Shown: positions 1-9,970, numbered from the stretch's first letter. The stretch: 64,000 nucleotides of DNA from Poa pratensis (GCA_947311845.1 CAMZMU010000027.1:72892184-72956183); one strand, 5' to 3'. Notes: generated from the letters alone by a model not told the origin. Translations and numbers: made by a program.

Positions 1-49
1 TACAGTAAGAGTTTTCCTTACCAATTCCACTTACCAATAGCGCTTCACT

Positions 50-66
50 CCCCGGCAACGGCGCCA
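50..66 (-). other. Primer binding site (tRNA-Asp type), element A
   Basis: On the minus strand this reads TGGCGCCGTTGCCGGGG, the complement of the 3' end of plant tRNA-Asp including CCA. It lies 11 bp inside the LTR end, as expected for the start site of minus-strand DNA synthesis. Confidence 0.85.
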
Positions 67-77
67 GAAAATAGTCT

Positions 78-1580
78 TGATGACCCACAAGTATAGGGGG
101 TGTATCGTAGTACTTTCGATAAATAAGAGTGTCAAACCCAACGAGGAGCAGAAGGTGTTGACAAGCAGTTTTGATATGGAATTCACTGTAAATACTAGCA
201 GACAAGTTTTTAGGGGTTTCTTATATAGCGGATAAATAAAGTACAAGTAAATAAAATGCAGTAATAATAATTGCAGCGTGTGGCCCAATCCTTTCTACAG
301 CAAAGGACAATGCGGTAGGTTTACTTATGATGACCAAACGTTCTTGAGGACACACGGGAATTACGTCAAGTGCTTTCGCTTCATATAGTTGATTAATCTT
401 CATTGTTTTGATAAGTGTTGTGTGGGTGAACCTATGCTAATGCACCGCCCTTCCTAGGACTAATACATACTTGTCATTAAACCCCTTGCAAGCATCCGCA
501 AATACAAGAAAGTAATTAAGATAAATCTAACCACAACCTTAAACTCTGAGATCCTGCTATCCCTCATGCATCGATATACCAACGGGGGGTTAGGTTTCTG
601 TCACTCCGGCAACCCCACAATTGGTAAACGAATACACAATGCATTCCCCTAGGCCCATAAAGGTGAAGTGTCATGTAGTCGATGTTCACATACACCACTA
701 GAAGAATAACACCACAACATAAATATCAAACCATTAAATATTACTCAACATAATTCACTACTAACATCAAGACTTCTCCCATGTCCTCAAAAACTAAACA
801 AACTACTCACAAGAAATCATATGGACCATGATCAGAGGTGATATAATGATGAATAACAATCTGGACATAAACCTTAATTCAACGGTTTCACTCAATAGCA
901 TCAACCACAAGGAGTAATTAACACCGGGAAAGCTTCCCCTATGAACTAGACAAGATTCAACCCTAGATGTTACAGCAGAACGGAGTGGAGCGGCGGAGAT
1001 GATGGTGCTGGGGGTGGAGATGATGATGATCCCAATGAAGTCCAGCTCGATGACGGTGACGATGGCGATGATTTCCCCTCTCCGGGAAGGAATTTCGCCG
1101 GCAGATTTCTCCCTGCCGGAGAGCTTTTCTCTCTCTGGTGTTTTCCGCCTCGTGGAGGCGGCGGAATATTTTCTCGATGTCCCCCCTAGGCTTAGGGTTT
1201 CTGGGAGATGATGTACACGAAAGGGGGCTGGCTGAGGTGGGCCAGAGCTCCTCACCACGTGTCGGCGCGGGGGCAAGGTGGGTCGCGCCACCACATGGTG
1301 AGGGCCCATGGTGGCCCACCTTGGCCTCCCCTTTTGGCTGCCTCCGGCATCTGATAAAATAGGAGCTTCTGGATGTTTTCCTCGAATTATTGATCCTCAG
1401 AAATATAGTATCTTGATGTCCCTTTTTCCAGTAGAAATCTGACTCCGGTGTTTAATTCTCCAATAATCACCAATCATGCAAAATAGATGAAATAACATAA
1501 GTATCATCTCTAAATATGAAATATATCAATGAATAACAGTAAATTATGACATAAAATAGTGATGCAAAATGGACGTATCA
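78..1580 (-). repeat. LTR of element A (about 1.5 kb)
   Basis: On the minus strand the repeat starts TGATACGTCC and ends GGGTCATCA, with TG...CA termini. Length is 1,503 bp, matching the reconstructed LTRs of element B (1,504 and 1,498 bp) and the 5' LTR of element D (1,469 bp). The open frames inside are chance readings of LTR sequence. Confidence 0.88.
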
Positions 1581-2087
1581 GTGGCCGTGAACGGAGGAAA
1601 AGACTGGAGGGCGGCGGCGGCGGTGGAGTCCGCTCCGGCAAACACGGATCACGACGGCGAGGCAGGGATTGGAATTCAAATTCACCTCCCGCTGACAGCT
1701 GGGCCCCATCCGCAGGTCCATCTCGACCGCCCATCTCCCTGGGCGTATCTGAGCCGTTGCTTGGCCGGGCTCTGGAAATCCTTCGACTCAAACCTGTGAA
1801 GGGCTCCATCGTCTTCTGCTCATCGCTCGATCGCCACCACCGTGACTTCCCGCTCTGCCGCATCACCGCCATCGCCGCCTCAACCACCTCCTCCGGCGGC
1901 CTCACCTCGCCCGACACATGCGAGCTCTCCGCGCCCTCTTTCGTGCTCGTTCGTGGAGGTTGCGGCGTCGCCGGCGACCATGTCAGGGCAGGGAGGGTCC
2001 GGCGGACAGCCGGCGCGTGACCAGCAGGGAACGCAGCAGGCGGCTGCCCAGTTGCCGCAGACCAGGCCTCCAATGCTGTTTGGCCGT
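1581..2087 (+). other. Host locus, left half (GC-rich leader and start of a split ORF)
   Basis: This GC-rich stretch differs in composition from the surrounding transposons and is the left half of the site into which element B jumped. The last five bases, gccgt, are the target duplication. Up to about 1979 it looks like an untranslated leader with CGG-type runs. An ATG at 1980 opens a frame that continues across the insertion. Its left side is cut by element A, so the true 5' end is not visible. Confidence 0.6.
1980..2087 (+). pseudogene. Zinc-knuckle ORF, N-terminal part
   Basis: Thirty-six codons, glycine- and glutamine-rich (begins MSGQGGSGGQ), run without a stop to the insertion point of element B at 2087. 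After removing B and one copy of its target duplication, the frame continues at 55091. It is the N-terminus of the zinc-knuckle protein described at 55086-55691. The function is unknown. A non-LTR retrotransposon ORF1 or another gag-like protein is likely from the tandem CCHC motifs in the second half. No catalytic domain is seen. Confidence 0.5.
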
Positions 2088-2920
2088 TGATACGTCCATT
2101 TTGTATCCCTAATTTATATCATAATTTACTGTTATTCATTGATATATTTCATATTTAGAGATGATACTTATGTTATTTTACCTATTTTGCATGTTCGATG
2201 ATTATTGGAGAATTAACCACCGGAGTCAAAATTCTGCTGGAAAAAGGACCGTCAAGACACCATATTTCTGAAAATCAACAATTCACAGAAAATATTCGGA
2301 AGTTCCTATTTTGTCAGATGGCGGAGGCAGCCAAAAGGGGAGGCCATGGTGGGCCACCATGGGCCTACACCATGCCACGGTGCGTCCCACCTGGCTGGCG
2401 CGCCGCTACGTGTGTGGTGGCCCAGGCCCACCTCAGCCGGTGCCCTTTCGCGTACTTCATGCCCAGGAAACCTTAAGGCACAGGGGATCATCGAGGAAAT
2501 ATTTCGCTACCTCCACGAGGCGGAAAACACCAGAGAGAGAAAAGCTCTCCGGCAGGGAGAAATCTGCCGGGGAAATTCCTTCCCGGAGGGGGGTAATCAT
2601 CGTCATCGTCACCGTCATCGAGCTGAACTTCATTGGGATCATCATCATCATCTCCACCCCCAGCACCATCATCTCCGCCGCTCCACTCCGTTCCGCTGTA
2701 ACATCTAGGGTTGAATCTTGTCTAGTTCATAGGGGAATCTTTCCCGGTGTAAATTACTCCTTGTGGTTGATGCTATTGATTGAAACCGTTGAATTAAGGT
2801 TTATGTCCAGATTGTTATTCATCATTATATCACCTCTGATCATGTTCCATATGATGTCTTGTGAGTAGTTCGTTTAGTGCTTGAGGACATGGGAGAAGGC
2901 TTGATGTTAGTAGTGAACTA
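2088..2920 (+). repeat. 5' LTR of element B, part 1
   Basis: The first 833 bp of the 5' LTR, closely matching 43973 onward in the 3' LTR. It is cut after gaacta at 2920 by Helitron H1; the LTR resumes at 13233 with tgttgagta, exactly as in the uninterrupted sequence at 44795-44810. Confidence 0.9.
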
Positions 2921-3189
2921 TATAATATGGCTTGAGGAGGTGTTGGTACGTTTTTTATATTGCCAATTTTACCCTCCTATATTGGTACAAATTACCCACC
3001 ATGCCACCAATAAGTGAAAAAATGATTCGAATTAGTTTTTTTTAGCTCGTCTGCTCGCAGCGGTTGCGGAAGGGCACGACGCTACCTACCCCTCGCCTCG
3101 CCATCCCCAAAGAAAATCCCCACCCCTCGAAATTTCTCCCGCCCGAGCCTACGAAACCCTAGCCGGATCTCCGGCGGGCCGCCGGCGAG

Positions 3190-3324
3190 ATGCACATCAA
3201 GGAGGTGTGCCTGGAGGGGCTCAATTGGTATGCGGGGCGGACGGTGGTGCCGGGGTTCGACCCGCTGTTCAACGCCATCACGGGGCTCAACGGCTCCGGC
3301 AAGTCCAACATCCTCGACTCCATC
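3190..3324 (+). pseudogene. SMC2: SMC2 exon-1 fragment, copy 1
   Basis: Forty-five codons starting [10 protein letters not shown] match the N-terminus of condensin subunit SMC2, the ATPase that with SMC4 compacts chromosomes. The Walker A motif GLNGSGKS is at residues 32-39. The match stops at ILDSI, where the real protein continues into its core, and unrelated GC-rich sequence follows. This copy has NW in place of KS at residues 12-13. It is a captured fragment, about 4% of a protein of nearly 1,200 residues, and cannot work as an ATPase. Confidence 0.85.
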
Positions 3325-3680
3325 GGCTTAGCAGATGGACCTCGCGGAGCACGCCATCCCCGCCGCGGCTGCCGGGGGCCCGGGACGCGCAGGAGGTGCT
3401 CACAGCTGGGGAATGGGAAGCGCCCAGAGCTCGCGGAGCACGCCGGCCGCCGGAACGGCTTGACGCCGCAGGAGGTGCGGGTTGGGGCTAGCTTGTAGTT
3501 TCTGTTCTCGCTTTCTTTCCGCCTATTTGGTGGATTTTTTTTCGATCTGGTTCTCGTGATGGTGAGTTCTGGTTTGGTTGTTTGTGGCTGGGTGAAAGGG
3601 AGGCCAGGCTGACTGTCTGTATTTTTCCCCCACCTCAAATCAAATGTGTTATGCGGCCTTACGTTGTTCTGTGTGTGCAG

Positions 3681-3751
3681 GCAAAAGCGAGTGGGAGTAG
3701 CGGCAGCGGGAGCAACAGCAGCAGTAATAAAGCTTCTCCGCCCGATGATGA
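3681..3751 (+). pseudogene. Captured serine-rich exon, copy 1 (cut)
   Basis: An intron-like acceptor (TGTGTGCAG) precedes this exon, which encodes a serine/glycine-rich segment ending PPDD. It is the same as the complete exon at 4525-4599 but is interrupted after gatgatga, where the second Helitron leader begins with TCTACTATG. Confidence 0.6.
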
Positions 3752-4026
3752 TCTACTATGTAATATGGCTTGAGGAGGTGTTGGTACGTTTTTTATATTG
3801 CCAATTTTACCCTCCTATATTGGTACAAATTACTCACCATGCCACCAATAGGTGAAAAAACAATTCGAATTAGTTTTTTTAACTCGTCTGCTCGCAGCGG
3901 CTGCGGAAGGGCACGACGCTACCTACCCCTCGCCTCGCCATCCCCGAAGAAAATCCCCAGCCCTCGAAATTTCTCCCGCCCAAGCCCGCGAAACCCTAGC
4001 CGGATCTCCGGCCGGCCGCCGGCGAG

Positions 4027-4161
4027 ATGCATATCAAGGAGGTGTGCCTGGAGGGGCTCAAGTCGTACGCGGGGCGGACGGTGGTGCCACGGTTCGACCC
4101 GCTGTTCAACGCCATCACGGGGCTCAACGGCTCCGGCAAGTCCAACATCCTTGACTCCATC
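4027..4161 (+). pseudogene. SMC2: SMC2 exon-1 fragment, copy 2
   Basis: The same 45-codon N-terminus as at 3190-3324, with residues [10 protein letters not shown] as in true SMC2 proteins and Walker A GLNGSGKS at residues 32-39. It is slightly closer to the expected SMC2 sequence than copy 1, although PR replaces the usual PG before FDPLF. After ILDSI it joins GC-rich sequence ([10 protein letters not shown] in one frame) that resembles an exon from a different, unrecognised gene, so any transcript would be chimeric. Confidence 0.85.
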
Positions 4162-4524
4162 GGCTTAGCAGCTGGACCTCGCGGAGCACGCCATCCCCGT
4201 CGCGGCTGCCGGAACGCCGGGGGCCCGGGACGCGCAGGAGGTGCTCACAGCTAGGGACTGGGAAGCGCCCAGAGCTCGCGGAGCACGCCGGCCGCCGGAA
4301 CGGCTTGACGCCGCAGGAGGTGCGGGTTGGGGCTAGCTTGTAGTTTCTGTTCTCGCTTTCTTTCCGCCTATTTGGTGGATTTTTTTCGATCTGGTTCTCG
4401 TGATGGTGAGTTCTGGTTTGGTTGTTTGTGGCTGGGTGAAAGGGAGGCCAGGCCGACTGTCTGTATTTTCCCCCCACCTCAAATCACATGTGTTGTGTGG
4501 CCTTAGGTTGTTCTGTGTGTGCAG

Positions 4525-4599
4525 GCGAAAGCGAGTGGGAGTAGCGGCAGCGGGAGCAACAGCAGCAGTAATAAAGCTTCTCCGCCCGATGATGATCAG
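4525..4599 (+). pseudogene. Captured exon, serine-rich, 25 codons
   Basis: The exon is bounded by a TGTGTGCAG acceptor and a CAG/GTGATC donor. It encodes a serine/glycine/asparagine-rich segment ending SPPDDDQ. The length is exactly 75 bp, in phase with the next exon-like block at 5741-5800. The source gene is not recognised. Confidence 0.6.
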
Positions 4600-5740
4600 G
4601 TGATCCGCCCTTTTACGCTTGATTTTGCATGCGTGTGGGTTTTTTCTATGTGCATGCGATGCATGTCTGTCTAAGTTTGGCACCCTGCTGAGATCATGGG
4701 AAGAGATTGGCTTTCACACTGTTGAAGAGGTTGGCTGGAGCAAAGGGATACTTGTCTTTTCTCACAGATTGTACTGCAAATCCACTTATTTTAGTTTGCA
4801 TTGATGTTGTGGCCGCTGTGGGTAATCCCTATCAGTTATGCCTGAAACACTTTATGCTCTTTGCACTTGTGCACTGACATAAGTGGAGCGATCTGGAAGC
4901 ACATAGTTCTTATATAATGTTGATGTTCTTTCAGCTGGGTTATATGTTTTAAAACATGCATTTAACGTACATAATTGCTACTATGTTCTAAGGGTTACAA
5001 TAGTTCTATGCTGGATTTTCCTGACTAATAGATATTTGTATTTCTGATAACCATCTGGGTTGGTCGTGCTCTTCAAATTGTAGGAATTGAGGCAAGCCAT
5101 TCATATGGATGTCTTACTGTCTTCACCCGACAGCAAAAAAGATCACCAATACAACCAATTTATGCAATAATGTGCCTTAATAAGCAAGGATTGAGGGTTT
5201 GAACAATTTCCACCACCAGATCATAACACGGATGTTGCATCTTAAATATATTTCTGGAAAAACTAAGAGTTTAGTAATGGTAGATGGCATGCCTGAGCCC
5301 ACATCATTGTGCCTTATATTTGGTTTTTTAACTCTACAATTGTCGCTTTAGTTTGACACATCTTCCTTAATTAATTTATATCCTGAGCCCACATCATTGT
5401 GCCTTATATTTGGTTTTTTAACTCTACAATCGTCGCTTTAGTTTGACACATCTTCCTTAATTAATTTATATGTAGTCTGCTTATTCACCTCACCTCTTGT
5501 TTCTGCTTGAATTCTGGATAAGCATGCAGATGGTTGAATCCATTTACTTTTGAAACATGTTCTATATGTTTTATAAGGACGAAAGGATCACATTGGATCT
5601 TTTCTGTGTATGTTTTAAATAAATGATCCTGAAGTATAGCTATATTCCTGATTGTCTATTCATTCAAAATTCTGAACCTGTGTGAAATCTTGGGTTACTC
5701 TTTGATTTGTGTTTGAGTTTTCTATTTAACTTTGTGTCAG
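4600..5740 (+). other. Intron-like sequence of a captured gene
   Basis: AT-rich sequence between two exon-like blocks, with donor GTGATCC after 4599 and acceptor TTTGTGTCAG ending at 5740. I see no coding signal, only the 90-bp tandem repeat at 5292-5471. Confidence 0.5.
5292..5471 (+). repeat. 90-bp tandem duplication
   Basis: Two head-to-tail copies, 5292-5381 and 5382-5471, each starting CCTGAGCCCACATC and differing at about one base (CAATTGTCG against CAATCGTCG). The near-identity indicates a recent local duplication. Confidence 0.9.
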
Positions 5741-5800
5741 ACTCCTAAAGAAGAATATGAAGATCTTGTGCCAGATATATCAGCTGAAGTAGATACGTTG
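5741..5800 (+). pseudogene. Captured exon, 20 codons
   Basis: Sixty bases flanked by TTTGTGTCAG and GTGAGTC splice signals encode TPKEEYEDLV followed by PDISAEVDTL. The phase continues from the exon at 4525-4599. The two exons and their intron were therefore probably captured together as genomic DNA from one host gene, which I do not recognise. Confidence 0.6.
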
Positions 5801-5862
5801 GTGAGTCTTCTTTACTTCATTCTAGAAGTGAACATGACTGTTCGATCTATCGTTTCAAAGGA

Positions 5863-8204
5863 CTAGTTGGCATGTACATGCAACGCACGTCTTCTCAATT
5901 AAAGGGAAAATTTATAAGTAGGAAAGACCATACCAGAGACAACATGGATTATTTCTTTTACACTTTTGAATCGGTTCTAAATTTTGTATTGCACGCCATT
6001 TTATCATAGTCAGAAAGTCACTTGCCCCTGCTCTTTAACCCACTCCGTAAAGGTCCTTCCTACCGCAATGTCATGAGTAAAGGAAAGTGGACAGATCATT
6101 GCGGGAGCAGTCAGGATGCAGATGTGTGACGCCATTCAATCAACCGCTCCAACATCAAAACGTTGTTGAGGCCTTGGAAACGAATTCTCATAAAAAGAAA
6201 AACTATACTCGTTTGTGGGAGGACCAAAGCCAGCCATATAACCATATATGAACACATGGGCTCGACCCCATAAACCAGCTCGCTATGAGAGCCATTGTAC
6301 ATTGGAGGTTCTGTTTTAAACTTTTAATTTGCCTTGTCTGTCAAAATGCTTTGTCATGATGGATAATTGTATTGCTGCCCCTGTGTTGCTACGGGTTGAT
6401 CGAAAAATTGACGTGTATTCTCCTCCGATGTGGTTGCGGCCAGATCCGAGTATCACTACTTTAGGATCTTCCAAAAATAAAGTCTATCACAAAAATATAA
6501 GAACACATATTAATATGGATATCCTCTCTCTTACTATTCTGCTTATCCAACAATATTTCAACACATGCCATAACACATTAATTACGGTGACTATCTCTAT
6601 ATGTTGGTAATTCCTTATAAAATAGAAACAACATGTCACTTTATTTTTATTTTGAGGCGAAAGAGAGCACCATATCACATTTGTAACATAGCTACCGTCA
6701 TCACATATGGCAAAATAAAGTCTGGGCAGCCGAGTTGCTCTCCCTCTCTGTATTTTTTTTTTTTTTTTGAAAAAGCTCTCTACATCTCTCTATTTTTTTA
6801 GTGTAAGGCACTCATGCATTCGTAAGATTGGGAGGTAGAGAGTCTTTTACAACCAGGTTTTGAATAACCGGTGGCAAGGGAGGTACCCAGGTGTGGCTCT
6901 CCCCTGAGACCCTGACACAGTAGCTTAAGTGAGCAAGTTCGTGAGCTGTAACATTGAGAGCCCTACCAATTTTGCTGATTTTACGACTTGGCATCTATGA
7001 CATGGCCTGTTTATCTTCATATATACTCCAGCATCTGCAGCTTGCCTGTTTGGCTTTAGACACCGCTTTCAGACAGTTAGAGACAATAACAGAGGGGTTC
7101 AGTTCAGGTCATATGCCTTGGCTCTCCAGTCCTTTGAGGATAGCTTTAGCCTCAGCTTCTTCGGTGTCGCTACAGGTGGAAGTGGTCATGTTGGCCGCTA
7201 AGAGCAGCGAACACAAGTGATCCGTGACCGCAACGCCGGCAGTAGTTTTGCCGTCCTCGGCAGCGAAAGCGGCGTTAGCACTGACTTTCACAGATCCGGT
7301 TCGCTGTGAGTGGGTGGATGCGTGCGTGCGTGCTACTCGACTTGGAGAGCTCGATGTGCAAACCCGGCCAGCGGACTCTCGATCTCTCCCTGATTCAACC
7401 CCATACCTCCGGCCCGGCGGACTTCCCATCGCCTCTACAGCAAGCGAGGCCGCACGTCCCTTCCTCTCGGCTGCGCCAGCACTGCCGATCTCACCACCAC
7501 GGCTCCCCCCAATCGATCTGCCACTGTCCCCGGTGGACCTGAGGCCTCATCTGAAGCAAAGAAGAAGAATAGGAGATGCACTGGTACCGTCAGCAATTTC
7601 AGGTCAAGTATTCTCAGAACATCTCCTGGGTCGCTTCCTTCGCTGAGACATGGAGCACTGCTGCTGGTTGCTCGACGGCCACCGTCGTCCACTCCCCTGC
7701 CTCCTATTCGCCCAAGCCAACCACCCCCGCCGTCAGGTCGCCGGCCGTCCAAGGCCGCGGGCGTCCAAGCCCGCCGTCGAGCCGAGCGCCCGCGGCCTCC
7801 GCCGTCCAGTGGTCCTCCTCGGCCTCGCAGGCCAGGCCGCCCGTCGTCCAGGGCTGCCCGAGCCAAGGTCGAGGCCCCCGCCCGTGCTGTCCGGCCGGCC
7901 ACCGGCGCGCGTGCTCGCCACTCGCAGCCTCCGGGACGCCGCTGTGGTGCGCCAGGAGAGGGCTGGCATAAGGTGTAGAAGTGTTTTTTTAGCAGTGGCA
8001 ATCCGTGTAATTTAGAGGAAACGAAAAGATGTGTTGAGTACGATGGCATTAACAGTATTATGTGATTTGGTGGGAGGTAAAACAGGCAAAAATGGATTTG
8101 TGTTGAGTTGTCAAACATTGGAGCGATCTGGACCGTTGGCCAAATATTAAAGAGCTCAGATTCAATGTATCAACACAAGTTTGCTCTTTTAATAGCAGTA
8201 TAGA
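5863..8204 (-). mobile_element. Helitron H3, nested in H1
   Basis: On the minus strand it begins TCTATACTGCTATTAAAAG at 8204 and ends CTAG at 5863. A palindrome GCATGTACATGC lies just before the 3' end. The flanks are A (5862) and T (8205), the Helitron target, without duplication. It has no Rep/helicase. It holds a LINE RNase H end (about 6753-7430) and a GC-rich stretch, 7430-7970, whose long frames on both strands I do not recognise. Confidence 0.72.
6753..7430 (-). pseudogene. LINE 3' end with RNase H domain
   Basis: The minus-strand reading resembles the C-terminal RNase H (RVT_3-type) domain of plant L1-like LINEs: KVSANAAFAA near the start of the domain, an ALNVTAHELA helix and the tail VPPLPPVIQNLV. 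The frame ends at about 6812, followed by a short AT-rich tail and an A-run (the T-run at 6753-6768 on the plus strand), as expected of a retroposed 3' end. Two in-frame stops (after ESQGI and after DKQAMS) and an SNC in place of the usual acidic SDC triplet indicate it is dead. The 5' extent is uncertain. Confidence 0.6.
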
Positions 8205-9082
8205 TTAAAACCATAGTTGTCCTATGTGCGTTGTTTTTTTTCTGAGAAGAGCCGAAAAGACTCGCGTCTCAATATATTGAAAAAGTAGAAGGAAGTTTTA
8301 GCCCTCAGGGCTGGGTAGAACATACAGTCAAAACGAAACAGCAGAAAAACTCACCCGAGATCACCGTCACGCGCCAGGTAATAGCGCGTCCGAGCCCTCT
8401 CTCTCTCTCGTTTAATCCTGCCGCCTGCCTGTATTATTATGACGCATTCGATGCGCTCGGATACGAGGACTCGCCCGAGATCACCGTCATCGCTCCGCCA
8501 GGTTTGGACGTTTGCGCACCGATGCGCTCGGCGTAGCTAGCGAGATCTTCTTCCTGTCTCAGAAAAACTAAATCGAATGATTAGGAGGAAGAAGCGCTGG
8601 TCCGCCGCCGCCGCGGAGGCGTCGAGGGAGGTAGCTGTGCGGGAGCCTGCCATGGCTCCCACTGATTCAGCCATGAAGAGGAAGACCAATCGATGGCTGA
8701 TGGGGACTTGCCCTTCCGGCTCGCCGTAGGGGAATCCGACCTCGCCGGCGCGGATAGCCAGCTCCAAGTCCACCCGGAACGAGCTCAGCAGCACCAGCAC
8801 GATTTGTGAACGTACAGCAGCACCGGAACACAGCGCGCAACGCAGCACCGCCCCATCCTCTCTCTCTCTCAACCGGAACGCTTGGTGCTCAATCTGGCCT
8901 GCAGTCGAGGAGACCCTCGATCTGGCCGCGGTGGCCCTCTCTCTGGCCGCGGGCCCCTCGATTTGCCGGCCGTGCAGCTCGTTCTGGTCGCTGTCTTGGA
9001 CTGCAGTGCACCTCATTCCAGTCATCGGTGTGATGGGTTGGGCGACGGCGCGACAGCCACGCACCAAAATCCACTGAACTCT
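8205..9082 (+). other. H1 sequence between H3 and the small CACTA
   Basis: The stretch 8232-8330 on the minus strand resembles a LINE 3' end, with CAATATATTGAGACGCGAGT followed by an A-run. From 8400 to 9080 the sequence is GC-rich. A 183-codon minus-strand frame there has no family resemblance I recognise and may be part of a captured gene. Confidence 0.35.
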
Positions 9083-9085
9083 TAT

Positions 9086-9310
9086 CACTACGGGACAGCT
9101 TACCTGTGCCGACGGTGATTTACCGTCGGCATAGATACCTTCCCCGTCGGCACAGCCCTATGCCGACGGTGACCGTCGGCACAGGGTCGTCGGCGTAGGT
9201 GCCCGTAGGCACAGCCTAGAAAACCGTCGGCATAGGTCGAACCGTCGGCATAGGCTGTGCCGACGGTGAAAACCGTCGGCACAGATCCGTCGGCATATGT
9301 TTTTTTTAAA
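9086..9310. repeat. Left subterminal repeats of small CACTA
   Basis: Dense repetition of GCCGACGGT and its inverse ACCGTCGGC, typical of transposase binding sites in CACTA subterminal regions. A matching zone lies at 11680-11950. Confidence 0.85.
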
Positions 9311-9554
9311 AAAAATTCCAAATTTTTTATTTTTTAAAAATTTAATTTTTTTATTTTGTAGGCTGTGCCGACGGGAAAACCGTGGGCATAGGTTTCCAAA
9401 ATTATTTTTTTAATATTTTTTTTATTTTTTTATTTTTATTTTACACTGAAATTTCGAATTTTGGTTTTTTTTTTCGAAATTTCCCAATTAGCCACACACA
9501 TTATCTCTAATTACATATTACACACAATCTAAGGTCAAAGTACTTACCCCGGTC

Positions 9555-9630
9555 AAACTTCCTGTTCGGTCACCCATCCTCAAATTGCTCCAGCCCAAGC
9601 ACGCTTAACTTTTGAGTTCCTTCCAAATTA
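9555..9630 (-). other. 5S rRNA-like segment
   Basis: The minus strand reads AGTTAAGCGTGCTTGGGC, then 13 bases, then GGATGGGTGACC. These are the internal promoter blocks of plant 5S rRNA genes, with exactly the 5S spacing between them. The upstream GAACTC and downstream GGAAGT also fit 5S. The outer thirds of the gene are diverged, so this is a derived segment and not a functional 5S gene. Confidence 0.78.
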
Positions 9631-9769
9631 GCTTCCAGATGAGATGTTAGAACTTACTGATATTAGTATCTTATCAACCATATTAACCCCTGGGTCATGA
9701 TGTTACACTTTTTATTGTTTAAATTTTGAAAATTTAGTTGAATAAATAACAATGATTATGTAATAATAA

Positions 9770-9970
9770 TATTTGAATAACTCATATCTTTAAATCATAT
9801 TTTCAACCATATTCTCCTTTTTACATTTAATATGGAATAATTTATATCTTTAAATCCGTAAATCAAAATTTAGCAAATAAAATGTCTAAATTGATTAGAA
9901 AAATGACAGGAATCCAAATATGACATCCATATCATCTTTTTTATCATGTATATAACTTTTTGCAACATAT
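9770..9970. repeat. Left arm of long inverted repeat in small CACTA
   Basis: Sequence such as AGCAAATAAAATGTCTAAAT and TGACATCCATATCATC recurs in reverse complement at about 11405-11590. The element could thus fold into a long stem-loop. Confidence 0.75.

Larger units (their letters stand above)
1..1580 (-). mobile_element. Element A: Athila-type LTR retrotransposon, 5' end
   Basis: Only the 5' end of a minus-strand element lies in the window: 49 bp of internal sequence, a primer binding site at 50-66 and one complete LTR (78-1580). The LTR is of the same family as those of elements B and D, judged by near-identical sequence at both ends and throughout. The body of the element lies left of the window. 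The bases just right of the LTR, gtggc at 1581-1585, are the expected target duplication, but the partner copy is out of view. Confidence 0.85.
2921..3751 (+). repeat. Tandem duplication in H1, copy 1
   Basis: The Helitron 5' leader, an SMC2 exon, a second exon fragment, an intron and a third exon are present here and again at 3752-4599, offset 837-838 bp. The two copies differ by scattered substitutions and a small insertion near 4210. Copy 1 stops inside the third exon at gatgatga (3751), where copy 2 begins. Confidence 0.85.
3752..4599 (+). repeat. Tandem duplication in H1, copy 2, with a TC-type Helitron 5' end
   Basis: This copy starts TCTACTATGTAATATGG directly after an A, which is a canonical Helitron 5' terminus at an A/T site. 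It repeats the leader, SMC2 exon and following exon of copy 1. It may be a second Helitron of the same family inserted in the first, or a product of rolling-circle re-use of the 5' end. Only one 3' end (13232) is seen. Confidence 0.7.

Noticed and set aside
803..1309. Long frames in the GC-rich middle of the LTRs (also 2311-2868 and 44196-44747)
   Set aside because: They overlap in several frames, occur in every LTR copy and have low-complexity composition. They are not supported as genes.
6111..6302. Short minus-strand frame MYNGSHSELV in H3
   Set aside because: Too short, with no supporting splice or domain evidence.
7435..8118. 227-codon minus-strand frame and its plus-strand partners as a gene in H3
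   Set aside because: GC-rich low-complexity sequence is open on both strands, with no recognisable domain. A captured gene piece is possible but not supported.
8537..9088. 183-codon minus-strand frame between H3 and the small CACTA
   Set aside because: No domain is recognised and the composition explains the openness.
9555..9630. A functional 5S rRNA gene
   Set aside because: Only the middle third is 5S-like; both ends are diverged and there is no tandem array.
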